Shown here: piece by piece, positions 18,485 through 28,247 of the stretch | How positions within the stretch are numbered: the first letter of the stretch is position 1 | Layout: every line of letters begins with the position of its first letter | DNA from: Spirochaetota bacterium | GTDB lineage: Bacteria > Spirochaetota > Spirochaetia > JABEVK01 | Length of the DNA stretch: 41,680 nt | Assembly: GCA_020049045.1 (NCBI GenBank) | Contig: JAIFLN010000143.1 | Span: 1 to 41,680 of the forward strand | Reading direction: 5' to 3' | Translations under genes and position numbers: made by a program | The notes under the pieces: generated by a model | What the model saw: only the letters and a program-made list of their open reading frames with translations | Database searches by the model: none | Told to the model about the DNA's origin: nothing

Positions 18485-20025
18485 TGCCGGAAAAAGACCA
18501 GACCATCGCCAAGCTTCTTGAAGACAGCAAGGAGATGATCCACCGTTTTGAGTCCCTGACGGGAACGCGTGTGGAAGAGGTCGCCGACAATACCAAACAA
18601 AATGCCCTGGAAGAATATGAAGAATCGATGGAGCCGGCCGCCGATGCGTTCTTTGATCTGTTTGTCGAAGACGACGCCATGACAGCGACGGCCGAGTACC
18701 GGCCTCCGGCAGGTGAGGGAAAGCCTCTCGAGTTGAACGTGATCGAAGAGGCTCTTTTTCGGCTGAACATCAACCATGGAATTCTTTGGGAGGCTATTCA
18801 CAACGCTTTGCACGAGTGCAATTTGGAGCTCAAGCTTCAGACAGGAGTCATTGTGGCCCGGGGAACGCCCCCGGTACCGTTCATTCCTGAGCACGTTCAA
18901 TTGGTCGAACGATGGATGGACCATGCGGCCAAGGCAGGACCAGAAAAAATTGCCATCGATTTCAAGGAGATCTCTCCGTTTGTCATGGTGCAAAAGGGAG
19001 ATTTGCTGGCCCTGAGAGTCCCTGACGCTCACGGTTCCCACGGTATCGATGTTCTGGGTCGCGAAATCCCCTTTCCAACACAGAAAACAACCGATTGGGT
19101 CCCTGGTCCCAACGTCGTCGATACACCCGTTGGTTATGAGGCCGGGGTGGACGGCCGCCTGATCCTCGAACTGCCGAATTTCAGCGTCAATCCCATCCTC
19201 GAACTGCCAGAAGGAATCGACTATCACACGGGTAACATCCAGTTCCACGGAGAGGTGATCATCCACAAGAAAGTGGCCTCTGGCTTCTCGATCGAAGCCG
19301 GTGGAAGCCTGACTTGCCAGGATACGCTCGACGCCTTTTTGGTGAAGGTGGGCGGAGACCTGACAACTCCCGGGGGAATCATCGGCAACGGTGCCGGGCG
19401 CATTGAGACCGGGGGAATCGTTTCGGCAAAATTCCTCGAACACGTTTATCTGACCGGTCAAAACAACGTGCTGGCCGAAACTTGTGTCCTCAACTGCATT
19501 GTCAAAACCCGTGGAAAGCTGATTTTGGGAGAGAAGGGGATTTTGGCCGGAGGGCAAATTCACGCCCTGCACGGGGTCGATCTCTTTCAGATCGGAACCG
19601 CCACTGGACCACGCACAGAGATTTTTGTCGGGTTGGATTTTCAGGGCATGGAACGCATCCTCTGGATTCGAGAACGAAGCAAGGAATTGCATAGCCAGTT
19701 GAAAAAGGTCGACGCTGCCATCCCCTACGGAGGCAACAGAGTCAAAGACCTGATGGCGGCGGCAAAAAAACTGCGCACCGAAATTGTCCAGCTGACCGAA
19801 AATGCCCGCGTGCAGCTCATGAAGCTGGGGCAAGACGAGGAGGCCTCCGTGATGGTCCGGGGTGCCGCCTACCCTGGTACGCTGATCGAGATCTGCCACG
19901 TGCAGTTTCTGGTCACACAGAAAATGATGGCCGTCCGTTTCTCGCTCGACAAGCGAAAGGGGATCATCGCGGTAGAGTCGCTCAAGGCCGCTACCCCTAG
20001 TGGTACGTCAAAGAAAAAACACTAG
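18481..20025 (+). CDS. FapA family (DUF342) protein
   Basis: DUF342 polar beta-repeat region (GEVIIHKKVASGFSIEAGGSLTCQDTLDAFLVKVGGDLTTPGGIIGN); ATGA overlap with the receiver gene. Confidence 0.8.
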   Translation: MMPEKDQTIAKLLEDSKEMIHRFESLTGTRVEEVADNTKQNALEEYEESMEPAADAFFDLFVEDDAMTATAEYRPPAGEGKPLELNVIEEALFRLNINHGILWEAIHNALHECNLELKLQTGVIVARGTPPVPFIPEHVQLVERWMDHAAKAGPEKIAIDFKEISPFVMVQKGDLLALRVPDAHGSHGIDVLGREIPFPTQKTTDWVPGPNVVDTPVGYEAGVDGRLILELPNFSVNPILELPEGIDYHTGNIQFHGEVIIHKKVASGFSIEAGGSLTCQDTLDAFLVKVGGDLTTPGGIIGNGAGRIETGGIVSAKFLEHVYLTGQNNVLAETCVLNCIVKTRGKLILGEKGILAGGQIHALHGVDLFQIGTATGPRTEIFVGLDFQGMERILWIRERSKELHSQLKKVDAAIPYGGNRVKDLMAAAKKLRTEIVQLTENARVQLMKLGQDEEASVMVRGAAYPGTLIEICHVQFLVTQKMMAVRFSLDKRKGIIAVESLKAATPSGTSKKKH

Positions 20026-20044
20026 GAAAAGGGCCTTCCTCCCC

Positions 20045-20072
20045 TTTACAAACCAACTCGGTCGGCTATATT
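20045..20072 (+). promoter_or_regulatory. Candidate nrdA promoter
   Basis: TTTACA, 16-nt spacer, TATATT, 26 nt upstream of the ATG. Confidence 0.5.
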
Positions 20073-20098
20073 AGACTGAGTTTCACTGGGAGGTGGAC

Positions 20099-22660
20099 AT
20101 GAACTCATCCAAAAACGTGGAGTTGCCTGCGTACAGCGTCAAAAAACGCGACGGCCGCATCGAACCCCTCAGCGCCGACAAGCTAATGGCAACTCTCGAA
20201 CGGGCCGGAGTGGCTTCTGAACCTGTCTCGGTGAAAACCATCCTCAGAGAGACCGCCAAGAATATTTACGACGGTGTTCCGTCCACGGATCTCGAAACAG
20301 CCCTTATTTTGGCAGCTTCGACTTTTATTGAGCGCGATACTGCCTATAGCCGGGTGGCCGCCCGCCTCTTCCGTCAGAAGATTTCCAAAGAAGTCACCAA
20401 GAAGTCGATTTCCGGTGATGACTTTGAACTGGTGCTCCGCCAAGCGTTCATCGACAACATCAAGCTCGGTGTTGCCAAAAAATACCTCGACGAGCGCATG
20501 CTGGGCTTTGACCTCGAAAAACTGGCCGCCCAACTCGTCTTTGACCGCGACCTTCAGCTGGACTACATCGGCATCCAGACCCTGTACGAGCGCTACTTTC
20601 TGCACGACGGACCCCTGGTCCTCGAAACCCCCCAGGCCTTCTGGATGCGGGCTTCCATGGGACTCGCCCTCCTCGAAAAAGACAAAGAGAAGTGGGCCAC
20701 CGAGTTTTACCACCAGTATTCTCAGCTCTTGTTTGTCAGCAGCACCCCCACGCTCTTCCATTCGGGCCTCAGGCACCCCCAGCTTTCCAGCTGCTACCTC
20801 AGCACGGTGGAAGACGACCTGACCAGTATTTTCAAGGTGTACGGCGACAACGCTCAGCTCAGCAAATGGTCGGGCGGCATCGGCAACGACTGGACCAACA
20901 TCCGCGCCACCGGCAGTCCCATCAAGGCCACCCAGGTCGACAGCCAGGGCGTCATTCCCTTTTTGAAGATTGCCAACGACGTCACAGTGGCCATCAACCG
21001 ATCGGGTAAACGCCGGGGAGCCACCTGCGCCTACCTGGAAACCTGGCACCTCGATATTGAGGACTTTCTCGACCTCAAGCGCAACACCGGCGACGAGCGT
21101 CGGCGCACCCACGACATGAACACGTCCAACTGGATTCCCGACCTGTTTATGAAGCGTGTCGAAGCCAACCAGGAGTGGACGTTGTTCAGTCCCAGCGATG
21201 TGCCCGACCTGCACCATCTGTACGGTGCCGCCTTTGACAAACGCTACGCCTTTTACGAACAACAGGTCGCCGAGGGGAAAATCACCCACGTCCGCAAAAT
21301 CGAAGCCTTGAAACTGTGGCGCAAGATGCTCACCCGCCTGTTTGAAACCGGCCATCCGTGGATCACGTTCAAGGACCCCTGCAATATCCGCAGTCCCCAG
21401 GACCACGTCGGCGTCGTCCACAATAGCAACCTCTGCACCGAAATCACCTTGAACAACAGCGCCGACGAGACTGCTGTTTGCAACCTGGGTTCCATCAACC
21501 TGGCCAAGTTCATTGCTCCCGACAAAAACGGCGTCAGCAAACTCGACGAGCCCCGGGTGGCCCACACCCTGAAAATCGGCATGCGCATGCTCGACAACGT
21601 GGTCGACATCAACTTCTACCCCACCGTCGAAGCTTCGAATTCCAACTTCCGCCACCGGCCCGTGGGTCTTGGCTTGATGGGTTTCCAGGATGCTCTGTTC
21701 CAACTGCGGTATCCGTTTGAAAGCAAGGAAGCGATGGAGTTCGCCGACCGCTCGATGGAGCTGATCGCCTACCACACCATTTTGGGCAGCGTGGAGCTGG
21801 CCAAGGAGAAGGGCCCCTACGAAAGCTTCAAGGGCTCCAAATGGGACAGGGGTATTCTCCCCCACGACACCGTCGACATCCTGGAAAAAGAACGCGGTGT
21901 TCCCATTGTTCTGGACCGCAGCACCACCCTCAACTGGGACCACGTGCGGGCCGAGATCAAAAAGCACGGCATGCGCAACAGCAACACCATGGCCATTGCC
22001 CCCACCGCAACCATCAGCAACATCGCCGACAGCTACCCCTGCATCGAAGCCATCTACAAGAACATTTATGTGAAGGCCAACATGTCGGGCGAATTCACCG
22101 TCGTGAACACCTACCTCGTGGAAGACCTCAAGAAGGTCGGGCTGTGGTCCCCCGAGATGCTCGACAAGCTCAAGTACTACGACGGCAACCTCAGCCTGAT
22201 TCCCGAAATTCCCCAGGAACTCAAGGATCTGCACAAAGAAGCTTTCGAGATCGACCCGCTGTACCTGCTCGAAATGACCGCCCGTCGCGGTAAATGGATC
22301 GACCAGAGCCAGAGCCACAACGTGTTTATGAAGGGCACCAGCGGCAAGCAAATGGAACTGATCTACATGCACGCTTGGAAGCTGGGCCTCAAGACCACTT
22401 ACTACCTGCGCACCCTGGCCGCCAGCCAGATCGAAAAGTCCACCCTTGATGCCTCCAAGTACGGGTTCACCCAGAAACGCGTCTACCAGACCGAGGAGCA
22501 GAAGGTCGAAGCCCCCGAACCCGGCACACAGAAAGAACTGCCTTTCAAACCCATCGTGGCCGTCAAGGAGTTCGACACCGACGGCGGTACGGCGGACGTG
22601 AACGCGAACGGGGTGAAGCTGTGCAAGATCGAGGATCCCGAGTGTGAGGCTTGCCAATAA
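20099..22660 (+). CDS. nrdA: Class I ribonucleoside-diphosphate reductase alpha subunit
   Basis: ATP-cone N-terminus; SSCYLS, NLCTEITLNN, PTATISNIAD motifs; C-terminal CEAC pair; SD GGGAGG before ATG 20099. Confidence 0.94.
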   Translation: MNSSKNVELPAYSVKKRDGRIEPLSADKLMATLERAGVASEPVSVKTILRETAKNIYDGVPSTDLETALILAASTFIERDTAYSRVAARLFRQKISKEVTKKSISGDDFELVLRQAFIDNIKLGVAKKYLDERMLGFDLEKLAAQLVFDRDLQLDYIGIQTLYERYFLHDGPLVLETPQAFWMRASMGLALLEKDKEKWATEFYHQYSQLLFVSSTPTLFHSGLRHPQLSSCYLSTVEDDLTSIFKVYGDNAQLSKWSGGIGNDWTNIRATGSPIKATQVDSQGVIPFLKIANDVTVAINRSGKRRGATCAYLETWHLDIEDFLDLKRNTGDERRRTHDMNTSNWIPDLFMKRVEANQEWTLFSPSDVPDLHHLYGAAFDKRYAFYEQQVAEGKITHVRKIEALKLWRKMLTRLFETGHPWITFKDPCNIRSPQDHVGVVHNSNLCTEITLNNSADETAVCNLGSINLAKFIAPDKNGVSKLDEPRVAHTLKIGMRMLDNVVDINFYPTVEASNSNFRHRPVGLGLMGFQDALFQLRYPFESKEAMEFADRSMELIAYHTILGSVELAKEKGPYESFKGSKWDRGILPHDTVDILEKERGVPIVLDRSTTLNWDHVRAEIKKHGMRNSNTMAIAPTATISNIADSYPCIEAIYKNIYVKANMSGEFTVVNTYLVEDLKKVGLWSPEMLDKLKYYDGNLSLIPEIPQELKDLHKEAFEIDPLYLLEMTARRGKWIDQSQSHNVFMKGTSGKQMELIYMHAWKLGLKTTYYLRTLAASQIEKSTLDASKYGFTQKRVYQTEEQKVEAPEPGTQKELPFKPIVAVKEFDTDGGTADVNANGVKLCKIEDPECEACQ

Positions 22661-22683
22661 GGCCAAGGCCTTATTGGCAAGCC
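22648..22683. repeat. 17-bp perfect inverted repeat overlapping the nrdA stop codon (tandem hairpin 1)
   Basis: GGCTTGCCAATAAGGCC-AA-GGCCTTATTGGCAAGCC; TAA stop at 22658-22660 inside the left arm. Confidence 0.9.
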
Positions 22684-22684
22684 C

Positions 22685-22713
22685 GGAGTTTCGGCGCTCC
22701 GCGCCAAAACTCC
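22685..22713. repeat. Second hairpin downstream of nrdA
   Basis: GGAGTTTCGGCG-CTCCG-CGCCAAAACTCC, 12-bp stem with one mismatch. Confidence 0.85.
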
Positions 22714-22783
22714 ACGGCAGCGGCAACGTTGGGTTTCGAAATGGGGACACCCCGCAACGCCCCGGGAGCCCGAGTGGAGACCT

Positions 22784-23206
22784 TTACAGCACCTGCTCCA
22801 GCCGAATCTGCGGGAACACGGCCTGAATGCGCTTGATCAGGCTGAGCGTGGGGTTGGACCGTTTTTCCAACCGCTGGTAGCTGTAGAGACTCTTCATTCC
22901 CAGTCTTTCGGCGGCCTGTTTCTGGGTTAGGTGGCTATCAAGCCGTGCTGCGCGCAAGAGGACACCGAAGGCGATTTCCGGATCCACCTCAATTTTGAGG
23001 TAGTGATCGTTGCTAGACAACTTTGGATTGGGGAGGGGGACGGGCAAGGGGCTTTCAGGGGGTTCTTCCAAGTAGAGGCCAACAGCCTCTCGCAAGTTCT
23101 CTGCCAACTCGTCCCTCGTGTCACCCTGGCTGACACAACCCGGAAGTTCCAGGCATTCCGCCCAATAACCAGTCTCTTCAGCGTGAACTTCAAAATGATA
23201 CTTCAT
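22784..23206 (-). CDS. HicB-family antitoxin-like protein with C-terminal HTH
   Basis: HicB N-terminus (MKYHFEVHAEETGYWAECLELPGCVSQGDTRDELAENLREAVGLYLEE) plus HTH (LTQKQAAERLGMKSLYSYQRLE); GGAAAGAAC before ATG. Confidence 0.82.
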   Translation of the reverse strand: MKYHFEVHAEETGYWAECLELPGCVSQGDTRDELAENLREAVGLYLEEPPESPLPVPLPNPKLSSNDHYLKIEVDPEIAFGVLLRAARLDSHLTQKQAAERLGMKSLYSYQRLEKRSNPTLSLIKRIQAVFPQIRLEQVL

Positions 23207-23322
23207 GTTCTTTCCAGCCAAGGCATGACGAAAGAATACCAAATATAATAGGTAAAGACAAGCTATCGTCCCCTGACCACCTCCTCCTTGACCTGATCCT
23301 GTTCCCCGAGCATCTTGAGATC

Positions 23323-23577
23323 ATGGACCCCGAGCTCAAGCATCGCGACTATACCTGTCCTCTTTGCGGCGAAAAGGCCGTGCTCGGTTCCCATTTCTGT
23401 ACCGGCAGTACCCCTCAAGCGATGCTGGGACCAAGAAAAGCCCGGTCGCTGGGGCCGCTTCTGGTGGTGACCGCCGGTTGCGTTGTGGCAACAGCGGTGC
23501 TGTGGCACTGGCTGGGGGCGGCCAGTCTCTTGGTTTTGGCTGGGGGTCTAGTTCCTTTGCTGTGGAGACGGAAATGA
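23323..23577 (+). CDS. Small zinc-ribbon/TM hypothetical protein
   Basis: CPLCG plus C-terminal hydrophobic helices; stop overlaps the MFS start. Confidence 0.6.
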   Translation: MDPELKHRDYTCPLCGEKAVLGSHFCTGSTPQAMLGPRKARSLGPLLVVTAGCVVATAVLWHWLGAASLLVLAGGLVPLLWRRK

Positions 23578-24800
23578 CGGTTTCCACCACTTCGTGGAAG
23601 CGCCAGACGGCACTCTTCCTTTCCAGCCAGACGCTTTCACTGTTTGGATCGTCGCTGGTCCAATACGCGCTGATGTGGCATGTCACCCTGGCGACCAAGT
23701 CGGGATGGGCCATGACGCTGTTCATCCTGTGTGGTTTCGTGCCGACCTTTTTGATGTCTCCCTTCGCGGGGGTCTGGGCCGACAGGATGAACCGCAAAAA
23801 GCTGATTGTTTTTTCCGACGGCATGATTGCCCTTGCCACCCTGGCTCTGGCGGCAGTCTTCTGGTTGGGGGAAGACGCTCTGTGGCTGGTGCTGCTGACG
23901 GCAGCCATCCGGGCGGTTGGTCAGGCCGTCCAAGGTCCTGCGGTTGGGGCGTTGTTGCCCCAATTCGTCCCGACCGAGGAACTCACCCGGGTCAATGGAA
24001 TTTCGGGGACGATCCAGTCGGCGACGATGTTTCTTTCGCCGGTGCTGGCGGGTGTGCTGATGTCCTTCTGGCCTTTGGAGCTGGTGCTTCTGTTCGACGT
24101 CGGCACAGCGGCCCTCGCCATTGGCATTCTGGCGCTGTTTCTCAAGGTGCCGCCCCACGACAAGGCTTCCCGGCCGCAGGAGGTCACCTACTGGACAGAC
24201 CTGAAACTGGGTTTTCAGTACATTCGCGACCACCGGTTTCTGGTGCCGTACTTCGCTTTTCTCTCGGTGCTGTTGTTCCTCGTCGCACCGGCGGCCTTTC
24301 TGACCCCGTTGCAGGTTGCCCGGACCTTTGGTGGTGAAGTGTGGCGGCTGACGGTCATCGAAATGGCGTTTTCCATCGGCATGATGACCGGCGGTCTGCT
24401 GATCGCCGCCTGGGGCGGCTTCAAGAACCGCATCCACACCATGGTTCTTTCGGTCGCCGTGATGGCCGTCTGCACCATCCTGCTGGGCGTCGTACCAAAC
24501 TTCTGGGTGTACCTGGTTCCTATGGCGATTTTTGGCATGGCGATGCCGTTCTACAACACCCCAAGCGCCGTTTTGCTCCAAGAGCACGTGGAACCGGACT
24601 TCTTGGGCCGCGTGTTCAGTATTTTCACCATGGTGATGACCTCGATGATGCCGTTGGGTATGCTGGTGTTCGGGCCTCTGGCAGAGCTGGTTCCGATGGA
24701 AGGGTTGCTCATCGGCACGGGTGCGGCGATGCTCGGCATTCTGGTATGGGCACTGGGCAACAAAACCCTGGTGGCGGCGGGAGAACAGGTAAAAGTGTAG
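23574..24800 (+). CDS. MFS transporter (permease)
   Basis: About 12 TM segments; GVWADRMNRKKL loop motif; ATGA overlap with the upstream gene. Confidence 0.88.
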   Translation: MTVSTTSWKRQTALFLSSQTLSLFGSSLVQYALMWHVTLATKSGWAMTLFILCGFVPTFLMSPFAGVWADRMNRKKLIVFSDGMIALATLALAAVFWLGEDALWLVLLTAAIRAVGQAVQGPAVGALLPQFVPTEELTRVNGISGTIQSATMFLSPVLAGVLMSFWPLELVLLFDVGTAALAIGILALFLKVPPHDKASRPQEVTYWTDLKLGFQYIRDHRFLVPYFAFLSVLLFLVAPAAFLTPLQVARTFGGEVWRLTVIEMAFSIGMMTGGLLIAAWGGFKNRIHTMVLSVAVMAVCTILLGVVPNFWVYLVPMAIFGMAMPFYNTPSAVLLQEHVEPDFLGRVFSIFTMVMTSMMPLGMLVFGPLAELVPMEGLLIGTGAAMLGILVWALGNKTLVAAGEQVKV

Positions 24801-24802
24801 GC

Positions 24803-25495
24803 CTACCGACCCACGGAGGCTTTCATCACCCATTCGCGCATTTCGGTGGTCACCTTCATATGCTTGGTAAGGCCGAATAATGACCCGGCGAATTCAATTT
24901 CAATGGTCGAGGTGGCCAAGAAACCTCTGGGGTCGAGTACGGCGTCCTGCACAAATCCCGCGGTCTTCACAAACGGCGGGGGCGGATCGATGGTCGATTC
25001 CCGATGAACGGCCGCGGCGGTCTCCACGTCAATCCAGATTTTCCCTTTCAAGCCGGTTCCCCCCGGGGGACGAAAAGTATAAGGGTAAATCTGCACCGAC
25101 CGCCCCTTCCAGGTTCCAACGACAAAAGGCTCGGTCTTGGTCATGGATTTGGCAGCCATTTCCAGGGGATCAGTAGGTCCCTTGGGCCCGTCAGTAGCCT
25201 TCGAGACGGCATCAGGGGTCTGGTTGGCGCCGTTTTTCACAACGCGAAAATTCTGCCGGGCTATTCGTCCCTGCTTGTCGAGACTGTAGCGGGTTTCAGT
25301 AACAATCGTTTCGAGAACAGCACCTTTGTCATTCAGATCGAGAGAAACCGTGGTCGAGAGGGCCGGCATCCAGGCTTTGGAAGCTTCCACCAGACCTGAA
25401 GCTCTGTCCCAAAGAGCGTCGGCACCAAGGGCACCGGGAATCAAGACCACAGCGACCAGAAAAAGACGAAGAATGTTTTGACGCCAAAAAGCCAT
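24803..25495 (-). CDS. Exported hypothetical protein
   Basis: Signal peptide (LFLVAVVLIPGALGADA) and beta-rich periplasmic-like sequence. Confidence 0.7.
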   Translation of the reverse strand: MAFWRQNILRLFLVAVVLIPGALGADALWDRASGLVEASKAWMPALSTTVSLDLNDKGAVLETIVTETRYSLDKQGRIARQNFRVVKNGANQTPDAVSKATDGPKGPTDPLEMAAKSMTKTEPFVVGTWKGRSVQIYPYTFRPPGGTGLKGKIWIDVETAAAVHRESTIDPPPPFVKTAGFVQDAVLDPRGFLATSTIEIEFAGSLFGLTKHMKVTTEMREWVMKASVGR

Positions 25496-25541
25496 TCATG
25501 GATTATGTTAGCAGTGAGGAAAATGCGCAAGAGGAGTCATC

Positions 25542-27770
25542 GTGGACACAGCCAAGGGTTTTCAGTTCGGTCTCAGGGCCAAAACAGTGGTCATTTTTTT
25601 GGTTTTCACCACGTTGATTTCCAAGTCCAAAGTGCGCGCCACGGTTCAACTGGGGGCTGACTCGCTCGATACAAACAGCCTGGCCCACTTGGTCTCTCAG
25701 ATCCACCGCGATTTGGAACCTGAGGTCATTTCAATGCTGGAAGACTCGGAGGACTACCGAGTCCTTTCGGCGCAGCTCAACAAAATCCGCAGCACCGACC
25801 CCCAGGTCATCCGGTTCGCCTACCTCTTTGTGGCAACCGACGATCCCAACAGTGCTTTGTTTGCAGCCGATGCGGACGTTCTCGCCCTCCGGGCAAAAAT
25901 CCTGGCAGGAGAGGACATCGAGGAAACGGAGCTCTCACACCTCGGGTCGCCCTTTGATATCACGGAATTCGCCACCGCCCGGAAAGTGCTGGAAACCAAG
26001 CTCCCGGACATTGATACCGAATTCGTCCACGATGAAGTGTTCAACGTCAACTCGATCAGCGGGTACGCCCCCATTTTTGACCGGCAGGGAGTCCTGTTGG
26101 CTGTGCTGGGAATCGACATGGTTGACATTGACGTACAGCAGGCCCTCAGCCAGGTCACACTGCTTTCCGCACTTATCACGGCATCGGCCCTCCTCCTGTC
26201 TCTGTTGCTGTCCTTCTTGGTGGGTGCCCTGCTGACCCGCAATATCGTTGCCCTGCGGCAGACCGTTGAACGCTTCGGTGAGCAGGATTTCGCGGCGCGG
26301 GCAGAAGTCCGTTCCCGGGATGAGATCGGGGCTCTGGGCCGAAGCTTCAATGCGATGGCGCAGACCATCGTCGATTACCAGGGGAGGATGGCTCAGGCCG
26401 AGCGTGAAAGTGTCCGCAACGCCGAAAACGCCAAGTATCTCAATAATATCTCACAAGGCCTGCTTCTGATGGATCCCGACCGCATCATCAGCGGCCAGTA
26501 TTCGCGCTTTTTAGTTCAGCTGTTCCATCTTGAGGACTCCCCCGAGGGAATGGATTTTCTCGACTTTGTTTACCCGGACGTCGAGGGTTCGGCCCATGAC
26601 AGAGAGGAGCTGTTTGGTTTCCTCACCATTCTGAAAGAAAACATCAACGCCGACCAAGACATGCTTGATACGATCAATCCTTTCAAGGACAAGGAATTAA
26701 CAGTCCGAGACGGGGTGGTTATCGTGGTTGACGCCCACTTTTTGAGGATAGGCGATGCAGACCACGTGGAAAGTATCATGGTCGTGTTCGAAGACAAAAC
26801 TTTCCTGAAGGAAACCGAACAGCAGCGGGAAGCCGAAAGGGAGCGCTACGATGCCGAGCTGGAGTCGGTGGCCGCTATTTTGCGCAACGGACCGCAGATC
26901 TTTGGAGACTTTCTGAACGAAGGATTCACCCTGGTCGGAGAAATCAAAGCAGAAAGCGATACCGCCGCCGACACCCCCCGCATGGCTCATTTCTTGAGAC
27001 AGTTCCACTCCCTCAAGGGCTCGGCCCGGGCTTTTGGCTTGCTGAAGATTGCCGAAGAAGCCCACAGCATCGAAGACCTGCTGGGCAAGAAGGACAAAGC
27101 CTCCTCCCTGCAACTGTCGGTGGAGCTGCTGGAAAACGATCTTCACACGGTACGGGAGACGGTGGAGCGGTTTCAGACCATGGCACAGAACAGTTCAGGC
27201 AACGCCGCTAAAACCGAGCTAACGGTTTTTGTGGATTCTTTGACAACCATGACCAAGGATCTCTCGGCACAGTTGGAAAAGCAGGTGGTTTTTGTCCCCC
27301 AGATTGAGGTGACAGACATTCCGTTCCTCAAGGGATTGAAGAATCCCATCATCCACCTGATCCGCAATGCGCTGGACCACGGAATCGAGGATCAGTACCA
27401 GAGGGTTGCCGCCAGGAAACCCGAGACGGCCCAGGTCCACCTGGAAATCCGCCGCAACGGTTCGGTTCTTTCGGTGGTGGTTCGCGATGATGGGGCGGGT
27501 ATCGACTTTGGCTCGATCAAGCGCTCAGCCATCCGCAAAGGGATTCTTGCGGCAGACGCCAAAGTCTCTTCTGAAGACCTGGTCAAGATCATGTTTCAGG
27601 CTGGTTTCAGCAGCAGGGAAGCCGTTACCGATATTTCAGGCCGCGGCGTAGGGCTCGACACCATTTCAGCCGCGGTCAAGGATTTGCGCGGCAAGGTTCG
27701 TGTCAAAACGGTCAAGGGGAAGGGAACTGCCTTTACGATGACCTTCCCCCTGGGACGAAGTACCGACTGA
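25542..27770 (+). CDS. CheA-like sensor kinase (sensor-HAMP-PAS-Hpt-HATPase, no CheW domain; module B)
   Basis: TM/HAMP (RDEIGALGRSFNAMAQTI); Hpt motif QFHSLKGSARAFGL; CheA-like HATPase (LIRNALDHGIEDQYQR, DDGAGIDF, GRGVGLDTI). Confidence 0.87.
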   Translation: MDTAKGFQFGLRAKTVVIFLVFTTLISKSKVRATVQLGADSLDTNSLAHLVSQIHRDLEPEVISMLEDSEDYRVLSAQLNKIRSTDPQVIRFAYLFVATDDPNSALFAADADVLALRAKILAGEDIEETELSHLGSPFDITEFATARKVLETKLPDIDTEFVHDEVFNVNSISGYAPIFDRQGVLLAVLGIDMVDIDVQQALSQVTLLSALITASALLLSLLLSFLVGALLTRNIVALRQTVERFGEQDFAARAEVRSRDEIGALGRSFNAMAQTIVDYQGRMAQAERESVRNAENAKYLNNISQGLLLMDPDRIISGQYSRFLVQLFHLEDSPEGMDFLDFVYPDVEGSAHDREELFGFLTILKENINADQDMLDTINPFKDKELTVRDGVVIVVDAHFLRIGDADHVESIMVVFEDKTFLKETEQQREAERERYDAELESVAAILRNGPQIFGDFLNEGFTLVGEIKAESDTAADTPRMAHFLRQFHSLKGSARAFGLLKIAEEAHSIEDLLGKKDKASSLQLSVELLENDLHTVRETVERFQTMAQNSSGNAAKTELTVFVDSLTTMTKDLSAQLEKQVVFVPQIEVTDIPFLKGLKNPIIHLIRNALDHGIEDQYQRVAARKPETAQVHLEIRRNGSVLSVVVRDDGAGIDFGSIKRSAIRKGILAADAKVSSEDLVKIMFQAGFSSREAVTDISGRGVGLDTISAAVKDLRGKVRVKTVKGKGTAFTMTFPLGRSTD

Positions 27771-27776
27771 CCCGGT

Positions 27777-28238
27777 CTACACCATGTCCTTCAGCGAAAT
27801 GTTGATGCTGAAAGGGCCGTGCTCTGAGGTGAGCGGAATGCAGACAACGGGTATTCCCTCGGGCCAGCGCATCGTATAGGAACTCCCGGTGATCACACCG
27901 GGAAGGGAAATCTCGATCCGGTAATCGGTCAGATCTTTTTTGGCATTTCCGGCGATGATGTTGACCAGTTCGCCGACCCCGTCGAGCACGTCGTTGCTGA
28001 GCGTCTTGTATTCCTGACCGGCAAAAACCGAAACAATATGAATGGCGGTCTCGCGTGAAAAGCTCAGCACGACGGCACCCTTGGTTTCGCCGGCCAGCCC
28101 GATAATGCCCGACACCTCTTTCAGATCCTGGGGATCTTCGAGGAGGTAGGGTTTGCCGGCCTCGGCGTGCAGTCCCAGGTAGTTGTTGAAGAGGTTCATG
28201 GTGGCTTTGAGGAAGGGATTGATGTACTGGGCGCGCAT
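27777..28238 (-). CDS. CheX-like phosphatase (module B)
   Basis: GELVNIIAGNAKK signature; co-linear with the module A CheX. Confidence 0.85.
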   Translation of the reverse strand: MRAQYINPFLKATMNLFNNYLGLHAEAGKPYLLEDPQDLKEVSGIIGLAGETKGAVVLSFSRETAIHIVSVFAGQEYKTLSNDVLDGVGELVNIIAGNAKKDLTDYRIEISLPGVITGSSYTMRWPEGIPVVCIPLTSEHGPFSINISLKDMV

Positions 28239-28247
28239 TCCTTGTCC

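Noticed and set aside
20183-22750. 855-aa minus-strand ORF antisense to nrdA
   Set aside because: Shadow ORF from GC-biased third positions; low-complexity Val/Gly/His-rich translation with no domain, while the + strand is clearly nrdA.
23637-24833. 398-aa minus-strand ORF antisense to the MFS transporter
   Set aside because: His/Gln/Arg-rich shadow frame of a clear membrane protein gene.
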